A stretch of DNA of 64,000 bases from Xanthomonas sp. CFBP 8443 (GCF_025666195.1 NZ_CP102592.1:3596001-3660000), one strand, 5' to 3'. Positions 17,811-28,148 are shown, numbered from the stretch's first letter. The notes: a model not told the origin generated them from the letters alone. Translations and numbers: made by a program.

Positions 17811-17976
17811 TCGGGACCGGGGACCGGGGACCAGGGACCCGGGGGGAAATCCTGTGGCGGCAGGTCTTACGCGGCCAACGAAGCGATCAGACGGAGCATC
17901 AAGCTTCTCCGGATCCCCGGCCCTCGCCTGGTTCCGCCGCCGTTCCGGGTCCCTGGTCCCCGGTCCCCGGTCCCGG
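17811..17976. repeat. Inverted pair of heptad repeats (GGGGACC type) between MFS and hybrid kinase 1
   Basis: The left arm (17811-17843) starts directly after the MFS stop and has about four GGGGACC-like units. The right arm (17945-17976) is the inverse and lies inside the final codons of the kinase, encoding GPGTGDQGPGT. The 101-base core covers the true kinase stop at 17899-17901. Confidence 0.9.
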
Positions 17977-20900
17977 CTTCACCGCCGCCTCGATCGCCTC
18001 GGCCAGCATGTCGCCGGTGACCGGCTTGCGCAGGAAGCCGTCGAAGCTGGCCGCGCGCGCCTGCGGTTCGGCGTCGGCGTCGGCGCGGGCGGTGACCGCG
18101 ATCAGCGGCATCTCGTAGCCGAACACGCGCAGTTGCCGCGCCAGCGCCAGGCCGTCCAGGCCGGGCAGGTCCAGGTCCAGCAAGGCCACGTCGAAGCTGC
18201 CGCCGGCCACTTCGGTCAGTGCCGCCAGTGCGTGCGCGGCGTGGGTGATGTGGTGGCCGCGCGCGCTCAGCAGGCCGCTGACGACCTCGGCGACGGTGGG
18301 GTCGTCCTCGACCAGCAGGATGCGCAGCGGCCGGGTCGCGGCCTGGGTCTCGCGCCCGCCGCGGGTGCCGGCCTGCAGCGGTTCCGGGATCCACGGCAGC
18401 GGCAGGTCGACGATGAAGCGGGTGCCGACGCCGAGCTTGCTGTGCAGTTCGACGCGCCCGCCCATCGCCACCGCCAGCTCCTGGCAGATCGCCAGGCCCA
18501 GGCCGCTGCCGCCGTAGCGCGCGGCGGTGCGCGGGCCGTCGGCCTGCTCGAAGCGCTGGAACAGCCGCGCCTGCTGTTCGGCATTGATGCCCGGGCCGGT
18601 GTCGGCGACCTCGAAGCGCACGCCCTGGTTGTCGTGCAGCGGCGCCACGCGCAAGGTCACGCTGCCGTGATCGGTGAACTTGATCGCGTTGTTGAGCAGG
18701 TTCAGCAGGATCTGCCGCACCCGGGTCGCATCGCCGCTGGCGGTGACCTCGGCCGGCATCGCGTTGTCCAGCGCGAACGCCAGGCCGCGGCTGTGCGCCA
18801 TCGGCGCCATCATCGCCTCCAGTTCGGCGATCAGCCGTCCCAGGTCGAACGGTTGCTGGTCCAGTTCCAGGCGCCCGGCCTCGATCCGCGCCAGGTCCAG
18901 CGCGTCGTTGACCAGGCGCAGCAGGTGCGCGCCGGCGCCGCGGATCGATTCGGTGTAGCCGCGCTGCTTGGGATCCAGCGGCGTGGCCAGCAACAGTTCG
19001 CTCATGCCCAGCACGCCGGTCATCGGCGTGCGCACCTCGTGCCCGAGCGTGGCCAGGAAGCGGGTCTTGGCCAGCGATGCCTGCTCGGCCAGCTCCTGCT
19101 TGTGCAGCGCCAGTTGCCAGGCGTTGCGCCGGCGCAGGCGCCGCCGGTACAGGTACGACGCCAGCCACAGCGCCAGCAGCGCCAGCACCGCCAGCCCGGC
19201 CATGCCCCAGGGGCTGCGCCACCACGGCGGCAGCACGCGGAAGCGCAGCGTGGTGACCTTCGACCACACCTTGTCGGCGGTGCGCGCCTGCATCTCCAGG
19301 GTGTAGTGGCCGGACGGCAGGCGCGAGAACAGGCGCTCGCCGCTGGCGCCGACGTCGACCCAGTCCGGGTCGTAGCCGCTGAGCCGGAACCGGTAGGTGT
19401 TGGCGTCGGTGTCGGAGAACGACAGCAGGCGGGCCACGACGTGCAGGTCGCGGTCGCCTTCCTGCAGCGCGATGCTGCCGGCATGCAGCAAATCCAGCGC
19501 GCGCTCGCCGCGGCGCACGCCGATGCGCTCGATCACCAGCGGCGGCTGCCGCCGCGACGGCACCACCTGGGTCGGCTCGAACAGCACCACCCCATCCGGG
19601 GTGCCGCCGAGGATCTGTCCGCTGCGCGCCTGGGTCAGGGTCTGCGGGCGGAATTCCTGGTTGGGCAGGCCGTCGTGCACGCTGTAGGAGCGGATCGCCT
19701 TGCTCGCCGGATCGACCCGGATCAGCCCGCGCACGCTGCTCAACCAGGCCACGCCGCTGGCATCGACCACCACGCCGTTCGGCGCCAGCGACGGAAACTC
19801 CTGCTCGGCGTCGATGCGGTCGAGCAGGCTGAGCCGCGCGCCGTCCCACAGATAGCGTTCCAGGCGGCCGAGGCTGGCCAGCCAGACCACATTGCCGTCG
19901 GTGATGGTGAAGGCGCTCAGCGCCCGCGCCGGCGCGCCCGGCACCGGCGCGAAACGCTCGCTGGTCGCATCCCAGGCCAGCACGCCGTGCTGGCCGAGCA
20001 GCCAGGGCTGGCCCAGCGGGCCGGGCCGGGCATCGTCCACGGTCAGCTCCGCCGGCAGCCCGTCGGCGCCCGGGGCGATGTTGCGCAGCACGTGTCCGTC
20101 CAGGTCGCGGACCTGGGCGCCACCGATCTCGCCGAACAACCACACGCGGCCGTCGCCGCTGAGCATCATCCGGTCGACCTCGCCGGGCATCGGCGCGTCG
20201 GCGCCGTCCTGCTTGCCCCAGCGCCGCACCTCGCCGCTGGCCGGGTCGTAACGCAGCACCCCCGTCGACGCCGCCGCCCAGACCCGGCCCTGGCCGTCCT
20301 CGACCAGCGCCCGCGACCAGTCGCGCCCGAACAGCGCGGTGATGTGGTGGCGCACCGTCCCCGTGGCAGGATCCAGCTTGTCCAGCATGCCGCGCGTGCC
20401 CGCCAGCCACACCCCGCCATCGCGCGAGGCGGCGGTCGCGATGACGTAGGGATTGCCCATCGAGTCCGGGTCGTCCACCCGATGCGACAGCACCGAGAAC
20501 TGCCGCCAGTTGGCCGGCAGGTACCACAGGCCGGCGTTGAAGCTGGCGAACCACAGATCGCCTTCGCGGTCCTCGAACGCCAGCGACCAGTTGGGCTTGA
20601 CCAGGCCGTGCGCGGAGTTGCTGTACAGCGGCACGTTGTGGATCTGCCCGGCGTCGCTCTCGCGGCCCAGGCCGTCGAGGGTGTCGAACCAGCGATTGCC
20701 GTGGCGGTCGTGGACCAGCATGCCCAGCACGCTCTCGCTGGGCATGTTGCTCCAGTACGGCGCCACCACGCTGCCGTCGGCGCGCAGCAGGCGCGCACCG
20801 CCCTGGCTGGCCACCCACAGCGTGCCGTCGCGCTCGGGGGTCAGGCCCAGCACCTCGGGCCGCGGCAGCGCCGAGGCCGGCAGCCGTTCGAAGTCGTGCC

Positions 20901-21498
20901 CGGTCCAGCGCGCCACGCCGCCGCGGGTGCCCACCCACAGCGTGCCGTCAGGCGTGGTCGCCAGGGAGATCACCGCCGGCGACGGCAGGCTGCGCTCGTC
21001 GCCCGGCATCGGCATGTAGCGGCTCAGCGTGCCGTCCGCGCGCAGCCGGTCCAGGCCGCCGTTGGCGGTGCCGAACCAGATGCTGCCGTCGGGCGTGGAG
21101 GCGATCGCCCACACCGTGCCGCCGCCGATCTGCGGATAGTTGCTGCGGTCGTAGTAGCGGAACGTGCGCCGGTCCGCCGAGAGCATGCCCATGCCGGCAT
21201 TCTGGGTGCCGAACCAGACCCGGTTCTGCGCGTCGACGTGCACGGTCCAGATCTTGTTGTCGCGCAGCCCGTCCTCGACCCGCCAGATGCGGTAGCCGCG
21301 GCCGTCGAACCGCGCCAGGCCGTCGCTGCTGGCCAGCCACAGGTAGCCGAGCCTGTCTTCGGCGAAGCCGTTGATGCTGTTGGACGGCAAGCCGTCGGCC
21401 ACGGTCAGCTGGCGCGGCTGCGGCGTCGGCGGCACCGCCGCGGCGGCCGCCGCCGACCACAGCAACAGCAGCCACCCCAAGATCCTTCTCGACCGCAT
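17899..21498 (-). CDS. Hybrid sensor histidine kinase with periplasmic propeller (copy 1)
   Basis: The 1199-residue protein has a signal peptide (residues 1-22), a large periplasmic region of two-component propeller repeats (e.g. DRLGYLWLASSDGLARFDG, GSIWFGTANGGLDRLRADG), a Y_Y_Y domain before a single membrane helix (about 765-785), HisKA with phospho-acceptor H820 ([11 protein letters not shown]), HATPase with NLLNNAIKF, DTGPGI and GGSGLGLAI, and a receiver domain (from about 1056) with acceptor D1108. No output domain or HPt follows. The ATG at 21498 has AGGGAG before it; an in-frame extension upstream reads through a repeat. The C-terminal 25 residues come partly from a heptad repeat. The signal may be a polysaccharide fragment, as for related HTCS sensors (inference). 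Confidence 0.9.
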   Translation of the reverse strand: MRSRRILGWLLLLWSAAAAAAVPPTPQPRQLTVADGLPSNSINGFAEDRLGYLWLASSDGLARFDGRGYRIWRVEDGLRDNKIWTVHVDAQNRVWFGTQNAGMGMLSADRRTFRYYDRSNYPQIGGGTVWAIASTPDGSIWFGTANGGLDRLRADGTLSRYMPMPGDERSLPSPAVISLATTPDGTLWVGTRGGVARWTGHDFERLPASALPRPEVLGLTPERDGTLWVASQGGARLLRADGSVVAPYWSNMPSESVLGMLVHDRHGNRWFDTLDGLGRESDAGQIHNVPLYSNSAHGLVKPNWSLAFEDREGDLWFASFNAGLWYLPANWRQFSVLSHRVDDPDSMGNPYVIATAASRDGGVWLAGTRGMLDKLDPATGTVRHHITALFGRDWSRALVEDGQGRVWAAASTGVLRYDPASGEVRRWGKQDGADAPMPGEVDRMMLSGDGRVWLFGEIGGAQVRDLDGHVLRNIAPGADGLPAELTVDDARPGPLGQPWLLGQHGVLAWDATSERFAPVPGAPARALSAFTITDGNVVWLASLGRLERYLWDGARLSLLDRIDAEQEFPSLAPNGVVVDASGVAWLSSVRGLIRVDPASKAIRSYSVHDGLPNQEFRPQTLTQARSGQILGGTPDGVVLFEPTQVVPSRRQPPLVIERIGVRRGERALDLLHAGSIALQEGDRDLHVVARLLSFSDTDANTYRFRLSGYDPDWVDVGASGERLFSRLPSGHYTLEMQARTADKVWSKVTTLRFRVLPPWWRSPWGMAGLAVLALLALWLASYLYRRRLRRRNAWQLALHKQELAEQASLAKTRFLATLGHEVRTPMTGVLGMSELLLATPLDPKQRGYTESIRGAGAHLLRLVNDALDLARIEAGRLELDQQPFDLGRLIAELEAMMAPMAHSRGLAFALDNAMPAEVTASGDATRVRQILLNLLNNAIKFTDHGSVTLRVAPLHDNQGVRFEVADTGPGINAEQQARLFQRFEQADGPRTAARYGGSGLGLAICQELAVAMGGRVELHSKLGVGTRFIVDLPLPWIPEPLQAGTRGGRETQAATRPLRILLVEDDPTVAEVVSGLLSARGHHITHAAHALAALTEVAGGSFDVALLDLDLPGLDGLALARQLRVFGYEMPLIAVTARADADAEPQARAASFDGFLRKPVTGDMLAEAIEAAVKPGPGTGDQGPGTAAEPGEGRGSGEA

Positions 21499-21584
21499 CG
21501 TCGTCTCCCTGTGCGTGGGCTGCGTTGTCGCCCATGCCCTTCGCCATCGTCGGCGATAAGCGCCGCCGCTGGCAACAGATGGAG

Positions 21585-21705
21585 CGGGACTCGGGACTCG
21601 GGACTCGGGACTCGGAAAGCGTCGCATGCACTATTCGCCAATGCGCAGCGCCATGCGGCGAGGCCTACGTCGTCCGGGTCCCGGGTCCCGAGTCCCGAGT
21701 CCCGG
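21585..21705. repeat. Inverted pair of heptad repeats (GGGACTC type) between the two hybrid kinases
   Basis: The left arm 21585-21615 is four perfect copies of GGGACTC. The right arm 21674-21705 is the inverse with four units. The 58-base core includes the first stop-proximal sequence of kinase 2, whose terminal residues ([13 protein letters not shown]) are encoded by the right arm. The left arm lies in the leader of kinase 1. Confidence 0.92.
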
Positions 21706-24700
21706 CTTCAACCTCCATCGCTGCCCTGATCGCCTCGGCCAGCATGTCGCCGGTGACCGGTTTACGCACGAAGCAGGCGAAACCGGCCGCCTTTGCCGCG
21801 GCCTCGGCCTCGCCGTCCGACCGCGCAGTGACCGCGATCAACGGAAACTCGTAGCCGAACGCGCGCAGCTGCCGCGCCAGCGCCAGGCCATCGAGCGCCG
21901 GCAGGTCCAGGTCCAGCAGGCCCAGATCGAAGCTGGCCTGGGTCAGTTCGGTCAGCGCCTCCAGGCCGTGCGCGGCGCACACCACGTGGTGGCCGCGGCC
22001 TTGCAGCAGTTCGGCCATCACCTGGGCCACGGTGGGTTCGTCCTCGACCAGCAGGATGCGCAACGGCGCCTGCGCCTGCGCCACCACCGGCAACGGCAGC
22101 GGCACCGCGGCCTCGGCCGGCTGCGGCCGCCAGCGCAACGGCAGCGTCACCCGGAAGCGCGCGCCATGCCCGAGCCGGCTGTCGACCTGGATGCGCCCGC
22201 CCATCGCCGTCGCCAGCTCTTGGCTGATCGCCAGGCCCAGCCCGCTACCGCCGTAGCGTGCGGCGGTGCGCGGGCCTTCGCCCTGCTCGAAGCGCTGGAA
22301 CAGCCGCGCCTGCTGCTCGGCGCTGATGCCCGGGCCGGTGTCGGCGACTTCCACGCACAGCCCGTGGCCGCTGCGCAGCGGCGACACATGCAGCGTCACC
22401 GAGCCGCTGGCGGTGAACTTGATCGCGTTGCCGACCAGGTTGAGCAGGATCTGCCGCACCCGCACCGCATCGCCGTTGACGGTGACCGCCCCCGGCAGCG
22501 TGTCGTGGCACTCGAAGCGCAATCCGCGCGCCTGCGCCAGCGGCGCCATCAGGTTGACCACGTCGGCGATCAGCGCCTGCAGCGCGAACGGCTGCAGGTC
22601 CAGCTGCAGGCGCCCGGCCTCGATCCGCGCCAGGTCCAGCGCGTCGTTGACCAGGTGCAGCAGATGCGTGCCGGCGCGGCGGATCGATTCGGTATAGCCG
22701 CGTTGTTTGGGGTCCAGCGGCGTGGCCAGCAGCAGTTCGCTCATCCCCAGCACGCCGGTCATCGGCGTCCGCACCTCGTGCCCGAGGGTGGCCAGGAAGC
22801 GGGTCTTGGCCAGCGACGCCTGCTCGGCCACTTCCTGCTTGTGCAAGGCCAGTTGCCAGGCGTGCTGGCGGCGCAGGCGGCGGCGGTAGGCGCGCAGCGA
22901 GACCAGCAGCAGCAGCGCGGCGGCGGCGAGCAGCCCAGCGATGCCCCAGACGCTGCGCCACCACGGCGGATAGACCCGGAACGGCAGCCGCAACGTCGGC
23001 GACCAGGCGCCGTTGCGGGTGCGCGCCTGCACCTCGAGCACGTGTTCGCCGGCCGGCAGCTGCGGCAGCGTGCGCTCACCGCTGGCGCCGACTGCGACCC
23101 AGGTGCGGTCGTAGCCGGGCAGGCGGAAGCGGTAACCGATTCCCTCGGGATCGACGAACGACAGCAGCCGCGCCACCACCCGCAGGTCGCGGTCGTCCGG
23201 CTGCAGGGCGAAGCCGCCCGCCACCGGCAGCGCCAACAGCCGCTCGCCGCGGCGCACCTGCACGCTCTCCAGGCTCAGCGCCAGCGGCACCGACGGCGGA
23301 TCCGGCAGGCGCGTGTCCAGCAACGCCACGCTGCCGTCGGCCGTGGCCGCCACCAGCACCCCGTCGGCGGCCATCGTCAGCCCGCGCGCGACCACCTCCT
23401 GGCTGCTCAATCCATCGCGCGCGCCGAACGCGCGGACCGCTGGCGCATGCCTCGGGTCGACCCGGAACAGGCCGCGGCGCATGCCCAGCCAGGCGCGGCC
23501 CTGTTGATCGACGACCAGGCCCTGCGACTCGGTCGCCGGCACGCCCTCGGCCGCCGCGTAACGGTGCGCCTGCCGCCAATGCCCGCCCTCGCGCCGCCAC
23601 AGTTCCAATCCGGACAGCCGGTGCACCCACAGGGTCTGCGCATCGGCGAAGGCGAACGCCTGCACCCGTTCGCCGGCGAACTCCGGCGGCGCGCGGAACT
23701 GCCCGGTCGCCGCATCCCAGTAGTGCAGACGCTCGGCGGCCAGCCATGGCGTGCCGTCCGGGGCCAGATCGAACGCGGCGATATCGGCCGCCGCGGCCAG
23801 GCCGCGCTGCGGGCCGGCGATGTTGTCCAGCACGCGGCCGTCGGCGAGCGCGCGCACCTGCACGCCGAAGCCGGGGGCGGCCACCCACAGGCTGCCGTCG
23901 GCACGCTGGCGCATCCAGGTGTTGATGCCGATCTCGGGGGTAGCGTCGGCCGCCGAACTGCGGCCCCAGCCGGTCAGCGCGCCGCCGCCGGCCGACCCGC
24001 GCAGCAGCATGGCGCTGCTGCCGAGCCACAGCTCGCCGCTGCCGTCCTCCAGGATCGACAACAGGCGCAAGCTGGGCAGGCGGGTCGTCCACACCGGCGC
24101 GCTGAGCACCCCGCTGGACGGCTGCAGCTTGTAGACGTTGCCGCCGTTGCCGGCCAGCCACACGCCACCGTCGCGGGACGGCGCCAGCCCGGAATACAGA
24201 TCCGGCGCCAGTCCGTGCGCCGGCCCCAGCACCGCCAGCCGCCGCCAATCCGGGCGCAGGTAGCCCAGGCCGCGGGTCGGCAACGACACCCACAGTCCGC
24301 CTTCCTTGTCGCGCAACATGCCCACCACCACGTTGCTGCTGGACACCGCCGCTTCGCCCGCGCCGATGTGGCGCAACGGCCCATCGGCCGGCTTGTGCCA
24401 CAGGCCCTGGCCGTTGCCGAGCCAGTAGCCGCCGCTGCCGTCCTCGGCCATGGACAGCACCCCGCGCTGCAACGCGCCGGTCCAGTCCGCGCGCTGCCAG
24501 CGCCCGTCGGCGCCGAGCCGGTATAGATTGCCGTTGGCGCTGACCCACAGGCCGTCGGACAACGCGATCACCGCCGCCACCTTCTGCCGCGCGTCGGTGG
24601 CGTCGGGGAGCCGGTAGGCGCTGGCGCGCGTGCCGTCGTAGCGCACCAGGCCCCTGATGGTGCCGACCCACAGCACCCCGGTCGCATCGAACGCCAGACC

Positions 24701-25276
24701 CACCACCGCGCTGTCGAGCATCGCGTCGATCTCGCTGTCGCCGGCCTGGATGCGCTGCACGCGCCCGTCCGCGGGCAGCCGATACAGGCCGCCGGCATAG
24801 GTGCCGAACACCACCTCGTCGCCGCGGCTGGCGATCGCGAACACGTCGTCGCTGCGCAGCGCCGGTTGCGTGGCCGTGTTGAAATGGCGGAAGCCGCGGC
24901 GCCCGGCATCGAGCACGCTCAGGCCGCCGCCTTCGCAGGCGACCCAGACCCGGTTGCGCGCATCGACGTGCAGTTCCTGCACGTAATTGCAGCGCAGGGA
25001 CTGCGGGTCGGCCGGGTCGTGGCGCCAGACGCGGAACTCGCGGCCGTCGTAGCGGGCCAGGCCGTCGCCGCTGGCGACCCACAGGTAGCCGTCGCGATCC
25101 AGCCCCAGCCGCGAGATCTCGCTGGACGGCAGCCCATGCTCGGCGCCCAGCACGCGGAACCGCGGCAGCTCCGGCACGGCCGCCAGGGCGCTGGCGCAGC
25201 AGCCGGCCAGCACCAGCAGCCAGGCGAGCGTCCAGGCGCGCCGCTGGCGTCGAGGACGGGGGATTTGCATCGACAT
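21665..25276 (-). CDS. Hybrid sensor histidine kinase with periplasmic propeller (copy 2)
   Basis: The 1203-residue paralogue of the downstream kinase has the same order: signal peptide (with LAGCC, so a lipoprotein anchor is conceivable), propeller repeats ([30 protein letters not shown]), Y_Y_Y domain, one membrane helix, HisKA ([11 protein letters not shown]), HATPase ([24 protein letters not shown]) and receiver with acceptor near D1122. The sensor halves differ strongly while the HisKA segments are almost identical, which suggests tandem duplication with a changed ligand, or gene conversion of the kinase core. Start ATG at 25276 (or 25270). The C-terminus is extended by a heptad repeat. 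It is divergent from the YceI operon. Confidence 0.9.
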   Translation of the reverse strand: MSMQIPRPRRQRRAWTLAWLLVLAGCCASALAAVPELPRFRVLGAEHGLPSSEISRLGLDRDGYLWVASGDGLARYDGREFRVWRHDPADPQSLRCNYVQELHVDARNRVWVACEGGGLSVLDAGRRGFRHFNTATQPALRSDDVFAIASRGDEVVFGTYAGGLYRLPADGRVQRIQAGDSEIDAMLDSAVVGLAFDATGVLWVGTIRGLVRYDGTRASAYRLPDATDARQKVAAVIALSDGLWVSANGNLYRLGADGRWQRADWTGALQRGVLSMAEDGSGGYWLGNGQGLWHKPADGPLRHIGAGEAAVSSSNVVVGMLRDKEGGLWVSLPTRGLGYLRPDWRRLAVLGPAHGLAPDLYSGLAPSRDGGVWLAGNGGNVYKLQPSSGVLSAPVWTTRLPSLRLLSILEDGSGELWLGSSAMLLRGSAGGGALTGWGRSSAADATPEIGINTWMRQRADGSLWVAAPGFGVQVRALADGRVLDNIAGPQRGLAAAADIAAFDLAPDGTPWLAAERLHYWDAATGQFRAPPEFAGERVQAFAFADAQTLWVHRLSGLELWRREGGHWRQAHRYAAAEGVPATESQGLVVDQQGRAWLGMRRGLFRVDPRHAPAVRAFGARDGLSSQEVVARGLTMAADGVLVAATADGSVALLDTRLPDPPSVPLALSLESVQVRRGERLLALPVAGGFALQPDDRDLRVVARLLSFVDPEGIGYRFRLPGYDRTWVAVGASGERTLPQLPAGEHVLEVQARTRNGAWSPTLRLPFRVYPPWWRSVWGIAGLLAAAALLLLVSLRAYRRRLRRQHAWQLALHKQEVAEQASLAKTRFLATLGHEVRTPMTGVLGMSELLLATPLDPKQRGYTESIRRAGTHLLHLVNDALDLARIEAGRLQLDLQPFALQALIADVVNLMAPLAQARGLRFECHDTLPGAVTVNGDAVRVRQILLNLVGNAIKFTASGSVTLHVSPLRSGHGLCVEVADTGPGISAEQQARLFQRFEQGEGPRTAARYGGSGLGLAISQELATAMGGRIQVDSRLGHGARFRVTLPLRWRPQPAEAAVPLPLPVVAQAQAPLRILLVEDEPTVAQVMAELLQGRGHHVVCAAHGLEALTELTQASFDLGLLDLDLPALDGLALARQLRAFGYEFPLIAVTARSDGEAEAAAKAAGFACFVRKPVTGDMLAEAIRAAMEVEAGTRDSGPGTRTT

Positions 25277-25508
25277 CGGCTCCAGCGGCAGTGAACGATC
25301 GGCGGCGGATGAACACCGGCGCACTGCCGGGGCCGGCCGCGCACAGCGCGGCCGCTCCGTGCCGCCCTTGCGCGGCAGCGTTCTTATACCCCGCGGCACC
25401 CAAAAAATCACACCCGGCGCGCCCTGCAACGAACCATTGCGCACAGCGCAGGCGCAGGCGGTGCGGACTGCGCCTAGAATCCGGCCTACTCCCTCGCCTG
25501 GCCCACCC

Positions 25509-26168
25509 ATGCTCCAGCGCTGTCTCACCGCCCTGCTGCTGATCTGCCCGACCGCCGCGCTGGCGGCCCCGGCGCAGTACGCCCTGGACCCGGTGCACAC
25601 CCGCGTGCTGTTCGCGATCGAGCACGCCGGCTTCTCCAAGGCGCTGGGCACCGTGTCCGGCAGCACCGGCACCCTGCTGTTCGACCCGGACGACTGGCGC
25701 AGCGCGCGGCTGGATGCGCGGGTGCCGCTGCAACGGCTCGACCTGGGCGACGAAAAATGGAACCGCGCCGCGCTGGCGCGCAACCTGGTCGACGGCGAGC
25801 GCTATCCCGAGGCGCACTTCGTCTCCACCCGGATCGAGCCGATCGATGCCACCCATGCCAAGGTGTTCGGCACGCTGACCCTGCACGGCGTCAGCCGCGA
25901 GATCGCGCTGGACGTCACCCTCAACGCGCTCAAGCGGCATCCGCTGCCGCCGTTCCGCCGCACCGTGGGCTTTTCCGCCACCGCCACGCTGCAGCGCGCC
26001 GACTTCGGCATCGACGCCTGGCCGTCGGTGATCGGCGCCGCGGTCGAACTGCGCATCGAGGCCGAGGCCACCCGCAACGGCGGCGCCGACGCCGAGCCGG
26101 CGCCAGCCACCACGCCCACCACCGATCCCGACACCCCGCCCAGCGCCAACCAGGACGCCACGCCATGA
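25509..26168 (+). CDS. YceI family periplasmic protein (1)
   Basis: The 219-residue protein has a signal peptide (residues 1-19, ALAAPAQ cleavage) followed by a YceI lipocalin-like barrel: [20 protein letters not shown], then [29 protein letters not shown] and [15 protein letters not shown]. YceI proteins bind isoprenoid or amide lipids in the periplasm. The tail after about residue 192 is Pro/Thr-rich and probably disordered. Its stop overlaps the cytochrome b561 start (ATGA). Confidence 0.9.
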   Translation: MLQRCLTALLLICPTAALAAPAQYALDPVHTRVLFAIEHAGFSKALGTVSGSTGTLLFDPDDWRSARLDARVPLQRLDLGDEKWNRAALARNLVDGERYPEAHFVSTRIEPIDATHAKVFGTLTLHGVSREIALDVTLNALKRHPLPPFRRTVGFSATATLQRADFGIDAWPSVIGAAVELRIEAEATRNGGADAEPAPATTPTTDPDTPPSANQDATP

Positions 26169-26731
26169 CCGCCAAGAACACCGCCGAGCGTTGGGGCGGC
26201 GTCAGCCAGACCCTGCATTGGCTGATCGCCGCCCTGATCCTGCTGCTCGGCGTGGTCGGCCTGACCATGGGCGAATTGCCGAAGACGCCCAAGTATTTCT
26301 GGGTCTACACCGCGCACAAGTCGCTCGGACTGACCGTGCTGGCGCTGGTGATCGCGCGGCTGGGCTGGCGCCTGTACGCCGGCGCGCCCAAGCCGGTGCC
26401 GGGCACGCCGAACTGGCAGGAACGCATCGCCAGCGCCACCCACGCGCTGCTTTACGTGCTGATCTTCGCCATGCCGCTGTCCGGCTGGCTGTACGACTCG
26501 ACCAGCGGCCTGCGCCCATTCCGCTGGTTCGGCCTGGTCGCCGTGCCCAAGCTCAGCGCCCCTGACGAGCGCCTGCGCGACCTGTCGCACGCGGTGCACG
26601 AATGGGGCTTCTGGATCCTGATCGCGGTGGTGCTGGCGCATGCCGGCGCCGCCTTCTACCACCACCTGTTCCAACGCGATGCCACCCTGGCGCGGATGTT
26701 GCCGCGCGGTTGGCTGAGCCCCAAATCCTGA
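26165..26731 (+). CDS. Cytochrome b561 family membrane protein
   Basis: The 188-residue protein has four transmembrane helices with the heme-ligand histidines of bacterial b561: H in TLHWLIAALILLLG, H in TAHKSLGLTVLAL, and two in the C-terminal half (ATHALLYVLIFAMPLSGWLY and WILIAVVLAHAGAAFYHHL). It is predicted to move electrons between quinone and periplasmic acceptors. It lies between two YceI genes with ATGA coupling to the first; b561-YceI pairing is common and suggests redox-linked lipid or quinone handling. Confidence 0.9.
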   Translation: MTAKNTAERWGGVSQTLHWLIAALILLLGVVGLTMGELPKTPKYFWVYTAHKSLGLTVLALVIARLGWRLYAGAPKPVPGTPNWQERIASATHALLYVLIFAMPLSGWLYDSTSGLRPFRWFGLVAVPKLSAPDERLRDLSHAVHEWGFWILIAVVLAHAGAAFYHHLFQRDATLARMLPRGWLSPKS

Positions 26732-26742
26732 GGAGTTCCAGC

Positions 26743-27309
26743 ATGTCGTCCCGTTTCGCCTCCCCCGCCGCCGTCGCCGCCAGCCTGGTGGCGATGCTCG
26801 CCGCCGCCCCCGCGTTCGCTGCCGACTACGTGCAGGCGCCCGGTTCGAGCCTGGTGTTCGCCAGCAAGTACGACGGCGAAGTGTTCACCGGCCAGTTCCC
26901 CGGCTTCGACACCAAGCTCAGCTTCGACCCGGCCAACCTGGCCGCCAGCAAGCTCGATGTGGCGATCCCGCTGGCCGGCGCCAAGAGCGGCAATGCCGAC
27001 CGCGACTCGACCTTGCAGGGTGCCGACTTCTTCAACGTCGCCAAGTTCGCCACCGCGCACTACCGCGCCGACAAGTTCCGCGCGCTGGGCAACAACCAGT
27101 ACGCCGCCGACGGCACCCTTGAGCTGCGCGGCGTGACCAAGCCAGTGACCCTGACCTTCACCTGGACCCCGGGCGCGCAGCCGGTGCTGGCCGGCAAGGC
27201 CACGGTCAAACGCCTGGATTTCGGCGTCGGCGGCGGCGACTGGGCCGACACCAAGACCATCCCCAACGAAACCGCGATCAGCACCAAGGTCGTGTTCAAG
27301 GCGAAGTGA
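26743..27309 (+). CDS. YceI family periplasmic protein (2)
   Basis: The 188-residue protein has a signal peptide ending AAPAFAAD and a YceI barrel: PGSSLVFASKYDGEVFTGQF, FNVAKFATAHYRADKFR, LELRGVTKPVTLTFTW and RLDFGVGGGDW. It differs considerably from the first YceI of the operon, so the two probably bind different ligands. AGGAG overlapping the b561 stop serves as ribosome binding site. A terminator follows. Confidence 0.92.
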   Translation: MSSRFASPAAVAASLVAMLAAAPAFAADYVQAPGSSLVFASKYDGEVFTGQFPGFDTKLSFDPANLAASKLDVAIPLAGAKSGNADRDSTLQGADFFNVAKFATAHYRADKFRALGNNQYAADGTLELRGVTKPVTLTFTWTPGAQPVLAGKATVKRLDFGVGGGDWADTKTIPNETAISTKVVFKAK

Positions 27310-27343
27310 GTCGCCACCGGCCGCAGCGGCACGCGGCCACTGG

Positions 27344-27379
27344 GCGGCGGATTCCCTCGTCGGGTCCGCCGCTTTTTTT
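27344..27379 (+). terminator. Rho-independent terminator after the YceI operon
   Basis: GCGGCGGA pairs with TCCGCCGC across a short loop and is followed by seven T residues (27373-27379). Confidence 0.9.
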
Positions 27380-27507
27380 GTGCCCGCACCGGCACGGCGA
27401 GGGGTATTGCCGACCGTCTTGCCAGCGATGCCAGGCCGCGTGCGCTGCGCGCCCGCGTGCCGAGGCCGGCCGACAGCGCGCCGCGCCGCCCATGCCACAC
27501 TTGCGGC

Positions 27508-28074
27508 ATGGAAACGGAGATCTTCAAGACCGCGCGCCTGACCGGCAGACACCTGCGCCTGTCCGACGTCGATGCCCTGGTCGCGGTCTACGCCGATGCC
27601 GAAGCCATGCGTTGGGTCGGCGACGGCGAACCGCTGGATCGCGCGCAGTGCGTGGAGTGGGTGGCCGTGTCCGAGCGCAACTACCGCACGCGCGGCTACG
27701 GCATGTCCGCGCTGGTGGAGCGGGCCAGTGGCCAGACCGTCGGCTTCTGCGGGCTGGTACATCCGGCCGGCCAGGCCGAGGCCGAACTGAAATACGCGTT
27801 CAGGCGCGAGCATTGGGGGCGCGGGCTGGCGACCGAAGCGGCGCGGGCGATGCTGGCCTATGCGTGCGGGGAACTGGGCCTGCGGCACGCGATCGCCACT
27901 GCGTATCCGCAGAACCTGGCCTCGCTGCGCGTGCTGCGCAAGGCCGGCATGCAGCCGGCGCCGACCCGCACGGACGCGGACGGCACGCGCATCTGCTGTT
28001 TCGTGTGGCAGGCGGCCACGCCGCCGGCAAGCGAGCACGGCGCCGCGCTTCCAGCCACCTCGGCAGCGGAATGA
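27508..28074 (+). CDS. GNAT family N-acetyltransferase (RimJ/RimL-like)
   Basis: The 188-residue protein has a RimJ/RimL type acetyltransferase fold: FKTARLTGRHLRLSDVDAL, AEAMRWVGDGEPLD, and the acetyl-CoA loop REHWGRGLATEAARAMLAYA, followed by NLASLRVLRKAGMQ. It would acetylate an amino group on a protein or small molecule; the substrate cannot be told from the sequence. A CACACT hexamer ends six bases before the ATG and no ribosome binding site is seen, so the transcript could be leaderless. The last 15 residues are low-complexity. Confidence 0.85.
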   Translation: METEIFKTARLTGRHLRLSDVDALVAVYADAEAMRWVGDGEPLDRAQCVEWVAVSERNYRTRGYGMSALVERASGQTVGFCGLVHPAGQAEAELKYAFRREHWGRGLATEAARAMLAYACGELGLRHAIATAYPQNLASLRVLRKAGMQPAPTRTDADGTRICCFVWQAATPPASEHGAALPATSAAE

Positions 28075-28148
28075 ACGCGCGACGCAGTCTGGGACCACAG
28101 CGGACCGAATTCGCCGCCTAGCGCACCGCCGCCTGTAGCGCTTCGCCC

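Noticed and set aside
21499..21627. A 42-residue N-terminal extension of hybrid kinase 1
   Set aside because: The extension reads through the heptad repeat; the ATG at 21498 has a ribosome binding site and begins a signal peptide.
17854..21729. A 1291-codon open frame on the plus strand opposite hybrid kinase 1
   Set aside because: It is an antisense shadow created by high GC and codon bias; its translation is rich in Arg, Gln, His and Gly and shows no domain, while the minus strand encodes a clear kinase.
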